A stretch of 64,000 nt of DNA. Origin: Panulirus ornatus. Taxonomy: Eukaryota; Arthropoda; Malacostraca; Decapoda; Palinuridae. The stretch spans positions 26,003,394 through 26,067,393 of the forward strand of contig NC_092231.1 of NCBI RefSeq assembly GCF_036320965.1. Direction: 5' to 3'. Within the stretch, counting starts at the first letter, position 1. Each line of letters starts with the position of its first letter. Position numbers and translations under genes: made by a program. This document shows positions 10,764 through 21,090 of the stretch, one piece after another. Under the pieces are notes generated by a model. It was not told the origin of the DNA. It did not search any database and saw only the letters and a list, made by a program, of their open reading frames with translations.

Positions 10764-11060
10764 GCGGCCTCCAAGGTGTAGCAGTTAGCGTTACTGACTA
10801 TAAATCAGTACGGGTAAACCCAGGGTAGGATCGGCATGGGTTCGAATCCTGGGTGTGGCAGTCAGTCGACACCCTGCCCAGGTGTTCATCCTCCCCTCAG
10901 AACTAGTCGATGAATGGGTACCTGATTTAGAGGCTGGTGTGTGTGTGTGTGTGTAAACATATATACAAGGTTAAAAGACGGGGCAACACAAGTGTAAGCC
11001 TCTCTCGCCGTAACACACACATATAGCAATCACACACATACACACGCCGACACACACACT
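10764..11060 (+). mobile_element. tRNA-derived SINE with internal (TG)n
   Basis: The head has a tRNA-like start GGCCTCCAAGGTGTAGCAG, an A-box-like TAGCAGTTAGCG and a canonical B box GGGTTCGAATCC at about 10838-10849. The body reads GTTCATCCTCCCCTCAG and CTAGTCGATGAATGGGTACC, then (TG)n at 10937-10955, then ACATATATACAAGGTTAAAA to CGCCGTAACACAC. The same order occurs at 36981-37282. Pol III boxes and the paralogous copy support a SINE; a functional tRNA is excluded by the loop structure and length. Confidence 0.75.
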
Positions 11061-12059
11061 CAGGTGAAACCCCTGGCCAGACTACAAAGAAACAAACACT
11101 CCACCACTGCTGAATACTTCCTCAGTGGACCTGAACTAAATTTCTAAAAGACTAGTGGCGCTCTGTTTTCACTGGTGGTGAGCCCGTATTAATTTTGAAA
11201 AGAGGTTCCTGGCGACATGGTCCCAGAGTCCGTTTTACTAGTGGGAGGAGGGTGAAGATTCATAGCTTTTCATTGGTGAGTCCCGCATTACCACTGGGGA
11301 GAGGATCAGAGCTTTTCACTGAAGACTTCTGTATTGCCACTAGATAGATGTTCCTAACAGTTCGTTGTCTGCCCCGACATGACCACTGGCTCGGGGAGTG
11401 AAATAAGCTGTTTGCTAATCAGTGATTAACCAGATCTTAACTCAGGACGGACTAGAAGTAAGGATAGGTTCATGATCAGTGTTGAGGTATGGCAGAGGAT
11501 AGGTAGGTAGTTAGGTAGATGGATAGTTAGGATGAGAGAGAGAGAGAGAGTAAGGGACCGAACCACAGAAATGTCCATATTGATTAGGGAATCGAATGTA
11601 GAATAGACAGAGAATAGTTGAGAATAGTGTGATAAAGTTGTAGACAGAGAGAGAAAGAGATTATGTGGGAGAGATAGAGAACAGAGGGCTTCATGGCTCG
11701 TATCTGAGTTTTTTCTGGATAACTTATTTTTATCTGTTTCTTATTCCACCCTGAATGGTTCAGGTAAGGATAGAACTGTGAGGAGGCTTTCCCCCCACCA
11801 TACGCTCCCTCCGGCAGCAACAGCCGGCAAAAAGAAGCATTGTAATTTGTGAAGTAAGGCTGCTTGGTATGTAACAAGATACTTCAAGATCCTGCTACAG
11901 TATCCCTCCCTCTACTGCATTACACTACATATATGTTACTGATTTTAATCACTTTGTACAGTATTTACTTCGTATCTTGAGTGAGGAAAAGGTATATATT
12001 GTATTTGTTGATTATATTCTTTTATTCGTCTGGTACATCTCGAACTGATGAAGGAATTG
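11061..12059. other. No gene seen
   Basis: Mixed sequence with a short (GA)n at about 11533-11550 and a local GATAGG/TAGGTAG repeat around 11490-11535. A 97-codon minus-strand frame (11584-11877) has no recognised motif. Confidence 0.3.
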
Positions 12060-13190
12060 TCTATCCGGATTTTGAAGATTGTTTGTAGTCTTTCTATTAA
12101 GTGTTTCACAGGAGCTTGTTCCAGTGTTTAATGCACCCTTTTTCATAATTTTTTCACGTTATTGTTAAATCTCTTCGTCTCATTCTGGTTGTTCTAGTAA
12201 CTGAATTATTTGGTATAAAAAAAAGATACTCGTGATTATCGGTGTGAAAGATAACAAGATTTTTGAAAACCTTTGAAAGGTCTTCAAATAATCGATCCAT
12301 CTCTTCTTACAGCATATTTTTCAGACCAGGATTCAGTTTTGCCGTCCGTCTTTGTACACGTTCTAGTTTTACGGGGACCAGGATGGACTAAATAATGAAG
12401 CTGTGGTCTTACTAGAGGGTTAGAATTGTTTACGGTCTTAAGTAGATGATGTTTCCAAGTATTTGGTATCTTTAATACTTGCTGCTGTACACTGTTTAGT
12501 GTTTTCAAATCATTACTGATAACAACTCCGGGTTCCTTCTCCCCATTTATATCGCATTAGAATGATTTCCAACTATTTCATTGTCCTGTTTGCTAATCTT
12601 AGTCTTCAAAATCCATAACTTTACATTTTGTCCACGTGAGATTTGATCTTCCATTTATCTGACTTCTCTGCTAGTTTTGTCAAGCTGTCAGAGATTGTAT
12701 TACAGTCTTGTTCATTTATAAATTTACCTTTTAGTATTGAATCATCAAGAAATCTGGATACCTTAGATACGAGACCCAGCTGTAGGTCATTCATGTATGT
12801 ATCATGAGAAGAACAGGAGCAAGGACCGACCCCTGTGGTACGCCGCTTGTCACGTTCAGCCAGTCTGAGGCCTCGCCATATAGAACTACACGTTGTTTTC
12901 TTCATGTGAGCCACTCACTGATCTGTGTACACACATAGCTCGTCCCCTGTTCCATGTGAATTTAACTGACACATTAGTCTCTTGTTTGGTGCTTGATCGA
13001 ACTCCTTTTCAGTCTTGGTATAATGCATGAGAGGGTATTTTTTTTTTCTTTTTTTTGGTCCCACTTCTCGTTATGTAACGATGAAAAATATTCTTGAATT
13101 TGTTAATCATGGTCCTTTGTTTCGAAAACCATGATGGATGCCCGATGTTTTTTCATTATTTACAGACTTGACAATATTTTCTCTCTTTTT
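12060..13190 (-). pseudogene. Decayed non-LTR retrotransposon (jockey-like RT)
   Basis: On the minus strand the blocks run in the order expected for a LINE reverse transcriptase: HHGFRNKGP near 13125, KEFDQAPNKRL and LNSHGTGDE near 12960-13020, a region with NDLQLGLVSKVSRFLDDSI at about 12730-12795 (motif C: FLDD replaces FADD), DSLTKLAEKSDKWKIK, then NPLVRPQLHYLVHPGP at about 12360-12425, and IKHWNKLL near 12110-12140. Many frameshifts and stops lie between blocks. About 1.1 kb of an ORF2 3' half survives. Function is lost. Confidence 0.8.
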
Positions 13191-13574
13191 TTTCATCGTT
13201 TTACCCAAAACTGACGAGAGGGAATGAGAGAACCTTTGCCCCAAAGTCGAGTTCTCACAAGTGCCAGAAGAGAGGGCTAGTGTGTAACGCAGACTAAGCT
13301 AGAGTTACGAGGAGCAAATCGTATAAGTTACGTGTTGCCAAGGGCTGTGTGTGAGATGGCGAGAGTGTATGGTTGTATAGTGAAAGCCAGCAGCAGCCCA
13401 CGTGTGGGTTGAGGCAGAAGGGAAAGACAGCTACCATAGCCAGAGGAATGAGACTTGATAGTAGGCACTGTAGTCCTGGCTCACTGCGCAGCCGTCATAA
13501 CCCTCCCGATACCCCAGGCGGGTAGTGCAGGTACTGTGCCTCCCTCCCTGGTCGGTGGCTGCCTCCCACCTACT

Positions 13575-13620
<46 letters not shown>

Positions 13621-14074
13621 GTTCGATAAAAGACTAATATAGAGAGGGGATGAAGGAGGATGAACAGTTTGACAAACGAGTAGAGGATAAGACACGTGGA
13701 TAGGCATAGGAATAGCAGACGAGGGAGCAAATAGTTTGTCTTCATGTTAACGTCTGCATGTCTGTATGTATGTATGTATGTGTTGATGATGATCCAGTAC
13801 CTGATCATGATGTATAACGAAGGAGGAGATCACGCCAAGCATTAGCACTTCGGAGAAGTCTTGCACTTTTTTTACGGCCACATATCCGTCGAAATGCAGA
13901 GGGATAGAATATATAAATGAATAAATGAATAGAAGAATAAATAGAATGAATAAATGAATAAATACGGAAGTTTAATGGGGACACCAGCTATATTCTCCGG
14001 GATATCATTCCTCAGAAATTGAATGTGTGGTGCGCGAAAAGGCAGAGAGATGGTCATCTCTGAAAATGGAGGGA

Positions 14075-14077
<3 letters not shown>
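13191..14077. other. Mixed sequence with (GA)n
   Basis: Holds (GA)n at about 13577-13617 and short GAATAAAT and GTAT repeats at 13760-13960. The segment at 13480-13575 is GC-richer than its neighbours. No gene recognised. Confidence 0.4.

Positions 14078-14150
<73 letters not shown>
14078..14150. repeat. (AT)n microsatellite
   Basis: About 36 AT units, followed by ACATACATATGTATGTATG. Confidence 0.95.
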
Positions 14151-14155
<5 letters not shown>

Positions 14156-14195
14156 CATATGTATGTATGTATTTATAAAATATTAATGATTTAGA

Positions 14196-14349
14196 ATTTT
14201 TTTTTTTTTTTTTTTTTTTAATTTTCCAAAAGAAGGAACAGAGGAGGTCAGGTGAGGATATTCTAAAAAAGGCCCAGTCCTCTGTTCTTAGCGCTACCTC
14301 GCTAATGCGGGAAATGGCGAATAGTATGAAAGAAGAAAGAAAAAGAATG

Positions 14350-14351
<2 letters not shown>
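14196..14351 (+). mobile_element. SINE-like repeat (family sharing the LINE 3' core), 5' truncated
   Basis: A T-run, then AATTTTCCAAAAGAAGGAAC, GAGGATATTCTAAAAAAGGC, CCAGTCCTCTGTTCTTAGCG, CTACCTCGCTAATGCGGGAA and ATGGCGAATAG. The same order is found at 27275-27507 (+) and 20527-20758 (-). It runs straight into (AT)n at its 3' end. No open frame; non-autonomous element. Confidence 0.75.

Positions 14352-14425
<74 letters not shown>
14352..14425. repeat. (AT)n microsatellite
   Basis: About 37 AT units directly at the 3' end of the SINE-like repeat. Confidence 0.95.
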
Positions 14426-14430
<5 letters not shown>

Positions 14431-14862
14431 CGTGTTGGGGGGGGGGCAGGAAACATAGCTCATGTAAAAAGATAACATAGAGAGGCTGGCGGGGGGGGGG
14501 GGGTGTAGTCTCACCTAAGATAGTCGGTCTATCTTGGACGGTACGATAGGTTATCTATCGCCCGATACCGAGACAGACAGGTAGACATTTTGATGGACAG
14601 TGAGGAAGATCTTCATGTTGGCCACCAAATTTTCATAGATGGGCGATACGAAGTGTCATAAATTCTTCCTCCTCCTCCTCCTCCTCTTCTTTTTCTCCTC
14701 CTCCACCTCCTCCTCTCCCTCCTCTCGTTCGCGAGGGAAGACGCGCGTCTTTGGCAAGTTGGGTTGAGAAAGTTAGGGGTAGACAGTAGGTATTGTGGGG
14801 TGGTAGTGAGGAGGAGGCAGCAACACCGATGTATGGGCTCTCATTTTTACTCGGTTTATTCC

Positions 14863-14951
<89 letters not shown>

Positions 14952-14975
14952 ACTTTACAGTAAACTTTCTCCCCT

Positions 14976-15033
<58 letters not shown>

Positions 15034-15477
15034 ACGGTCAAAAATATTTTATTAAAAATTTGTCGAACGTATAGCAAACTTTTTTTTTTTTATTCATTCC
15101 GGAAAAAAATATCTTCGGATGAAAAATCCTATTGGTTGACAAAAAAATGAAATATTGTTGGGTCTATATTTATATATAAAAAAAGAGGAAAAATATATAT
15201 AAAAAAAACTGGCTTGTGGTATATGGGGAGGGAGGTGTGTGTTGTACAGGAGAGGTGACTCAAGGGCTTGGCCCTCACACATCTTTGCCTCATTCGTTGG
15301 AGAGGAAATAATTTGGTTGGCTATATCCTTAATGATGATGGTGGTTGATGACCATGTGTGTGTGTGTGTGTGTGTGTGTGTGATTCCTTTAATGTTTTAC
15401 AGGGAGAGAGTTTTAAACTCGTGTTGTCTCTTCTCTCAGCCTTGTTTATTCGGACTATATCTTTACTCATTTATATG

Positions 15478-15510
<33 letters not shown>
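14426..15510. repeat. Dense microsatellite cluster
   Basis: G-runs at 14437-14444 and 14492-14503, (CCT)n at about 14658-14690, (CT)n at 14869-14948, (AT)n at 14977-15000 abutting (GA)n at 15001-15028, T- and A-rich runs at 15080-15210, (GT)n at 15356-15383 and (CA)n at 15480-15509. Frames of about 100 codons here are dinucleotide translations. Confidence 0.9.
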
Positions 15511-15512
<2 letters not shown>

Positions 15513-15649
15513 CAAAACAAAACAACTATTAACAAGAAGAGTAATTAAGAGCCTCAGGTCGATCTCGTGTGCATAAGGTCGTAGAGAAAATAGAAAGAAC
15601 GTGTCATTGTGATTATGGAAGGGGCATAAACAGCCATATTGTTCCCTGA

Positions 15650-15993
15650 AACGCATAGAGGGAACGTAAGAACGTCTGGCACCCGACGTAGAGAGGGAAC
15701 GTGAGGAGGTCTTGCACCAGACGTAGAGAGGGAACGTGAGGAGGTCTGGCACCAGACGTAGAGAAGGTACGTAAGGAGGTCTGGCACTAGACGTAGAGAG
15801 GGAACGTAAGGAGGTCTGGCACCAGACGTAGAGAGGGAACGTAAGATCTGGCACCAGACGTAGAGAGGGAACGTAAGGAGGTCTGGCACCAGACGTAGCG
15901 AGGGAACGTAAGGAGGCCTGGCACCAGACGTAGAGAGGGAACGTAAGAAGATCTGGCATCAGACGTAGAGAGGGAACGTAAGGAGGTCTGGCT
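15650..15993. repeat. 35-bp minisatellite
   Basis: About ten units whose phrases are GACGTAGAGAGGGAACGTAA and GGAGGTCTGGCACCA. One unit near 15840 is shortened to about 29 bases, giving two phase classes. The minus-strand frames of 111-162 codons are array translations. Confidence 0.95.
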
Positions 15994-16352
15994 TCAACCT
16001 GTGTTGCTTCGCGTCCGTCTCAGCCTTCCAGTCGCTCGGCCGCAAATAAGATGCGGTTGGACTCGAGGCTCATTACCATATGAATGTACACCCCCAGCCC
16101 CCCCAAAACACCCCTCCCCTCACCACCCTCGTCCCCATCCCGCCCCGTGCCTCTCCTACCCCCGCCCCAGCTTGCTCTTGGCTGCCCACTGAATATGTTC
16201 ACGGATTGCGTGGGTTAGACCAGCTGGGTGTTTCATTACTGTGAGGTAGGAGGACGTGGGAGGGAGGCACGACGGCTGCCCATCTTAAGTGTTCGTCTCC
16301 TGTTGACTTTACTGACTTTCCTGTGATATCTTAAGAGATGCGTATAGACACA

Positions 16353-16421
<69 letters not shown>

Positions 16422-16929
16422 TTTTACAAATGCACACACAGATTATGTTCATATACATATCTATTCATTGGCGTGTTGACCCATTCATTTTTATGATTAT
16501 ATACACATATGTGTATTGATTGTGTATTCATACATGTATAGAACTACAAAATCATGCATGCATCCAGTGGTTCAGGAGATAATTGCTGTAGCTTCATAGT
16601 TCTCAAGACAGAGCGTCCAGTAAAGCGGAGAGCAAATGCTAGCCAAGCTACTGTGTTGCATGATTACCGTGTGGACGTTGGTAGCTCAGGGTGTGGACCG
16701 TTGTGATGTCTCTTTCTTCCCCTACATGGCTAAGCTCTCGAACTTGTCACTTCCCTGACAGCTAAGATCTGACCCATTTGAAAAGGCAGGTTTTTCCACT
16801 TTCTTCAAAACTCAGATGATATTTTTTTTTCCACTTCATGTTATTTATCTCTATAATTTTTTTCACATATATGTTAATCCACAGTGTCGATAAAGACATT
16901 TGTCCATGAGCTGAATGATATAATGTATA

Positions 16930-16992
<63 letters not shown>

Positions 16993-17082
16993 TGTGTGTG
17001 TGTATCTTGTCCAAGGAATCCTTACTGTCTGTATGAGGCTCTGGCAGCGCTCAGAACTGGTAGTGACCACAGGTCATAAAGT
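15994..17082. other. Mixed sequence with (CA)n and (AT)n
   Basis: A C-rich stretch at 16090-16180, (CA)n at about 16349-16419 and (AT)n at about 16928-16989. Nothing else recognised. Confidence 0.4.
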
Positions 17083-17086
17083 GTAG

Positions 17087-17129
<43 letters not shown>

Positions 17130-17474
17130 TGTGTGTGTGTGCAGAGGGTGCAGGGCAGCTGAGTAGTAAAAGCTCGGTGTCTTCATAATGATAGCAGCGT
17201 CGTGGGCATGAAGGATCTTGGGGTATGTTGAGACGGTCTTCGTAGTGTTGTAGGGACCCCCTTGGGAGGCGGTGTCCATATTGCCCTGTGACCCCTTTTC
17301 TAAGGGCTCCTACGTCCCTAACTTGCGCTACCTTCAGTATTAGAGACAAGACGGGCTCTGAAGTGAGTTCTTTGACGAGACTTTGCTCTGTATCCGAGAT
17401 TGCCGATGATACACCCTCGCTAAAGGTGACAACATTAGCAGTAGATTCACAGGTAGGCGGAGTCCGGCAACGCG

Positions 17475-17526
<52 letters not shown>

Positions 17527-17540
17527 CACACACATACACA
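17083..17540. other. Unidentified segment between (GT)n and (CA)n
   Basis: (GT)n at 17083-17148 and (CA)n at 17480-17536 enclose about 320 bases that are open on the minus strand (about 100 codons, including TFSEGVSSAISDTEQSL) and largely open on the plus strand (17288-17470). I recognise neither product. Openness of both strands argues against a simple gene, but it may be a decayed transposon ORF. Confidence 0.25.
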
Positions 17541-18475
17541 TGTGTGTAAGTCACAAGGTGGGGGAGGGGGCGAAGGTTCTGGGAGCGTTGAAGAATGTGT
17601 GGAAGGCGAGAACGTTATCTCGAAGAGCAAAAATGGGTATGTTTGAAGGAATAGTGGTTCCACCAATGTTATATGGTTGCGAGGCGTGGGCTATAGATAG
17701 GGTTGTGCGGAGGAGGGTGGATGTGTGGGAAATGAAATGTTTGAGGACAACATGTGGTGTGAGGTGGTTTGATCGAGTAAGTAATGAAAGGGTAAGAGAG
17801 ATGTGTGTGATTAAAAGAGTGTGGTTGAGAAAGCAAAGAGGGTGTATTGAAATGGTTTGGTCACATGGAGAGAATGAGTGAGGAAAGATTGACAAAGAGG
17901 ATGTACGTGTCAGAGGTGGAGGGAACAAGGAGAAGTGGGAGACCAAATTGGAGGTGGAAGGGTGGAGTGAAAAAGATTCTGAGTGATCGGGACCTGAACA
18001 TACAGGAAGGTGAAAGGCGTGCAAGGAATAGAGTGAATTAGAACGATGTGATATACCGGGGTCGACGTGCTGTCAATGGATTGAACCAGGGCATTTGAAG
18101 CGCCTGGAGTAAACCATGGAAAGTTTTAGCTCAGAGACTGAGTGTGAACGAATGTGGCCTTTTGTATTTTCCTAGCGCTACCTCGCGGGTGAGGGGGGGT
18201 GGGGGGAATGTATTTCATGTGTGGCGGGGTGGCGACGGGAATGAATAAAGGCAGTAAGTATGAATATGTATATGTGTATATATGTATATGTCTGTGTATG
18301 TATGTGTATGTATACGTTGAAATGTATAGGTATGTATCTGTGCGTATGTGTATGTGGATGAGTTGGGCCATTCTTTCGTATGTTTCCTTGCGCTACCTCG
18401 GTAACGCGGGAGACAGCGACAAAGTATAATGAATGAATAAAAGAATGAATAAATAAATGAAAAAAAAATATTTAA
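17541..18475 (+). pseudogene. LINE copy 1, 3' end, broken
   Basis: This is the RT C-terminal region of the same LINE as 46081-47141: VGEGAKVLGALKNVWKA, VVPPMLYGCEAWAIDR, WFGHMERMSEERLTKR, GRPNWRWKGGVKK. The frame is split near 17836 by a 1-base deletion relative to the two young copies, and a Trp codon becomes TAG at 18039. The 3' UTR is the long form: it contains the CGCTACCTCG core twice (near 18177 and 18391), with GGCGGGGTGGCGACGGGAAT between them, and ends GACAGCGACAAAGTATAATG before a degenerate A/T tail. The 5' edge coincides with the preceding (CA)n. Confidence 0.85.
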
Positions 18476-18589
18476 GCATAAAATCACACAGTACAGGAGA
18501 CCGGAAGGAGTGGTTGATTACCATTTTTCCTGGACGAGAGGAGGCCAGTGTGACGCTGTGGAGGGAGGAGACCGTCCCTCCCCACCCCT

Positions 18590-18870
18590 CTGACTCCCAC
18601 TCTCGATCCGTCAAGTCCCATCCTCAACCTGCCCACATCCCGTCTACTCCCACTCTTAACCCACCCCCAACCCGTCCAATCCCACCTTCAACCCGGTCAC
18701 TCACACCCTCAACGCGTCCTCTCCCATCTTCAGCCTGGTCACTCACCCTCATCCGTCCACTCCCACTCTCATCCCGTCCACTCCCACCCTCATCCCGTCT
18801 ACTACCACCCTCATCCCGTCCACTCCCACTCCCAGCCCACCCACTCCCACCCTCATCCCGCCCACTCTCA
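18590..18870. repeat. 21-bp C-rich minisatellite
   Basis: Units like CACTCCCACCCTCATCCCGTC repeat about 12 times, more regular towards 18870. As 21 is a multiple of three, Pro/Ser-rich and Gly/Asp-rich frames stay open on both strands. Not considered coding. Confidence 0.85.
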
Positions 18871-18974
18871 GCTCTACCCCACAAAAAACGATGCACAGGC
18901 AATTTTTATGCAAATGTCGGGGATTCCCGGGCTGTCTTGATTGTGGTATAATGGAAAATCTCGACACCCCAGAT

Positions 18975-19830
18975 TTGTGGAAGCCTGGGTGGGGGAGGGA
19001 GGGAGGTCAGGGAAGGATGGGGAGCGCCAGGGTGAGGCCTGGGGAAGGAACGGGAGACAGACCATAGGTGGGTGGACGAGGCCAGGGGAAATGAAGGGAA
19101 CAGAGGAGAGTGGGGAAGCTTAGGGTGGGTGGTGGTTCCTGGGGAAGGTGGGAGAGGCCAGGGGTGAGTGAAGTGTGTGGGAAGGTTGAGTTTGGGGTGT
19201 CCTGAGGAGGAGGAAGGAGGCTAGAGAGGGGAATGAAGAGGCCAGGGAGGGTGGGAGAAGGGCAGCAGAGGCTGGGGAAGGTCAGGGACGTCAGAGAAGG
19301 ACAGGAGAGGATGGGGAGGCCAAGGGAACATAGGAGGAGGCCATTGGAGGATAAGAAGAGATCAGGGACGGTTGGAAGCCAGGAGAAGGTGGGAGGAGGT
19401 TAGTAGAGGAAGAAGAGGCCTTGGACGGAGGGGAAGATTAGGACTAAGGAAGGCCGGGGGTGCTAGAAGGGGAGCAGGTGAGGTTTAGGGGCAAGGTCGT
19501 GGAGGAAAGTTTGGGAGAAGGGGACCTGTGCTGAGGGAGACGTTAGGAAGAGAGGAGAGGGCTGGAATAAGAAGGTTAGAGGGGAATTACAATATGAGTG
19601 AGTGGAGGTGGAAATGGTGAGAGCAGATGGGAAGTATTGATGAAGGGCCGGGACTTGGAATAAAGTCTTTGGGATACGAAGAGGAGGAGGAAGAGGATAC
19701 GAGACGCATCCAAAGACACGACAAGGAGAAGAAGAGAAGGTGAGGTGGGAAGAGAGTATGATGAGGCTCGCCCAAAGGCGATGGGATACGAAGAGAAAAC
19801 AGGAGGAGGAGAGAGAAGGAGAGTACATGA
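18975..19830. repeat. Long purine-rich tract with GAGGCCAGGGAAGG repeat
   Basis: About 850 bases in which the + strand is overwhelmingly G and A. GAGGCCAGGG, AAGGTGGGAG and similar phrases recur irregularly at about 35 bases. It has many G-runs of 3-5. Minus-strand frames of 88-130 codons (Ser/Pro/Leu/Phe-rich) are compositional. Confidence 0.7.
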
Positions 19831-19864
19831 GAGGCGGAGGCGGCCCGCCACACATGAGGAACTT

Positions 19865-20110
19865 CCCGCTACAAGAGAACGACAGAAAATTTACGCCGCG
19901 AGGCTTTTAGGGTCGAGCTGGGCCTCTCCCATTCATCGATATGCAAAGTCCGGTGGCTGAGGGCCGCCAGTGGCCCGGGCCGCTTGTGAACACCGCCGCC
20001 GCCGGCCCATTATTATTGGGCCGGCCCAGAGAACAACTTCTACGACTTGAATGTTGCCGCTGATAAATGTTGCACGAGGTAACTGTGAGCTAGGGAAAAT
20101 TGTTGCAAAG
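19865..20110. promoter_or_regulatory. GC-rich patch, possible regulatory element
   Basis: CpG-containing sequence with TTTACGCCGCGAGG, ATCGATATGCAAAG (ATCGATA plus an octamer-like ATGCAAA), GGCCCGGGCC and a perfect 9-bp inverted repeat at 20001-20025. It differs sharply from the purine tract upstream and the microsatellites downstream. No gene can be assigned. Confidence 0.3.
20001..20025. other. Perfect hairpin, 9-bp GC stem
   Basis: GCCGGCCCA and TGGGCCGGC are exact reverse complements separated by a 7-base TTATTAT loop. There is no T-run after it, so there is no reason to call a terminator. Confidence 0.7.
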
Positions 20111-20144
20111 GGAAGTGGGGGAGGAGGAGGGCATTACGTAAAGC

Positions 20145-20265
<121 letters not shown>

Positions 20266-20468
20266 GCAATACCAGGACCCTTTCCATGAGGTCCACGCAT
20301 GGCCAAGTCTGCCCTCCATGCAGGAGCAGGGGAATAATAGCCTCCTCTGGAGCGAGAAGTTCCTGGTGGAGACTGTGCTCGTGTGTAGTGCAGCCATGAT
20401 CATGATGATAGGTCAAAGGTGACGCTTTATTGACGGTGGGACCATATGCTGGCGGGGGCTTGTGAAAC

Positions 20469-20470
<2 letters not shown>
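20266..20470. other. Short unique stretch with a DR1-like site
   Basis: About 200 bases of balanced sequence between microsatellites. AGGTCAAAGGTGA at 20410-20422 is a direct repeat of AGGTCA half-sites with one-base spacing and one mismatch. No coding exon can be defined. Confidence 0.3.

Positions 20471-20524
<54 letters not shown>
20471..20524. repeat. (CA)n microsatellite
   Basis: About 27 CA units. It lies at the 3' end of the minus-strand SINE-like repeat. Confidence 0.95.
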
Positions 20525-20525
<1 letters not shown>

Positions 20526-20526
20526 T

Positions 20527-20758
20527 TTCTTTCATACGTATTCGCCATTTCCCGCGTTAGCGAGGTAGCGTTAAGAACAGAGGACTGAGCCTTAGAGGGA
20601 ATATCCTCATTTGGCCCCCTTCTCTGTTCCTTTTGGAAAATTTAAAACGGGAGGGGAGGATATCCAGCTTCCCTCTTCCGCCCCTTTTAATCGCCTTCGA
20701 TACGCAGGGAATACGAGGGACGTATTCTTTCTCCTCTTTCCCTAGGGATTATTATTTT
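20527..20758 (-). mobile_element. SINE-like repeat (LINE 3'-core family)
   Basis: Minus strand: GAATACGTCCCTCGTATTCC, CTGCGTATCGAAGGCGATTA, AAAGGGGCGGAAG, AATTTTCCAAAAGGAAC, CAGTCCTCTGTTCTTAACGC, TACCTCGCTAACGCGGGAAA, TGGCGAATACG. This matches 27275-27507 over nearly the full length. It directly follows the LINE 3' tail at 20765-21011 in the same orientation, so it may have inserted in that A/T-rich tail. Confidence 0.8.
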
Positions 20759-20764
20759 TTTATT

Positions 20765-21010
20765 TATCTTTTTATTATACTTTGTCGCTGTCTCCCGCGT
20801 TAGCGAGGTAGCGCAAGGAAACAGACGAAAGAATGGCCAAGCCCATCCAAATACACGTATATACATACACGTCCACAAACGCACATATACATACCTATAC
20901 ATCTCAACGTATACATATATATACACACACAGACATATACGTATATACACATGTACATAATTCACACTGTCTGCCCTTATTCATTCCCGTCGCCACCCCG
21001 CCACTCAGGG

Positions 21011-21011
<1 letters not shown>
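20765..21011 (-). mobile_element. LINE copy 4, 3' UTR only
   Basis: Minus strand: GTGGCGGGGTGGCGACGGGA, ATGAATAAGGGCAG, a TATG-rich stretch, GTATACGTTGAGATGTATAG, GGCCATTCTTTCGTCTGTTT, CCTTGCGCTACCTCGCTAAC, GCGGGAGACAGCGACAAAG and a degenerate A-rich tail. It aligns with the long-form 3' UTR of copy 1 (18222-18430) but has no ORF part. Confidence 0.85.

Positions 21012-21012
<1 letters not shown>

Positions 21013-21087
<75 letters not shown>
21013..21087. repeat. (AT)n microsatellite
   Basis: About 37 AT units at the 5' edge of LINE copy 4. Confidence 0.95.

Positions 21088-21090
<3 letters not shown>

Noticed and set aside
10838..10851. Functional tRNA genes at 10.8, 25.1, 37.0 and 61.5 kb
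   Set aside because: B boxes are good, but the cloverleaf cannot be completed and the sequences continue into a shared SINE body.
15650..15993. CRISPR-like array of 35-bp direct repeats (also considered for the 27-, 31- and 42-bp arrays)
   Set aside because: Units abut directly with no unique spacers, and the genome is eukaryotic.
20001..20025. Rho-independent-type terminator
   Set aside because: Eukaryotic context and no T-run after the stem.
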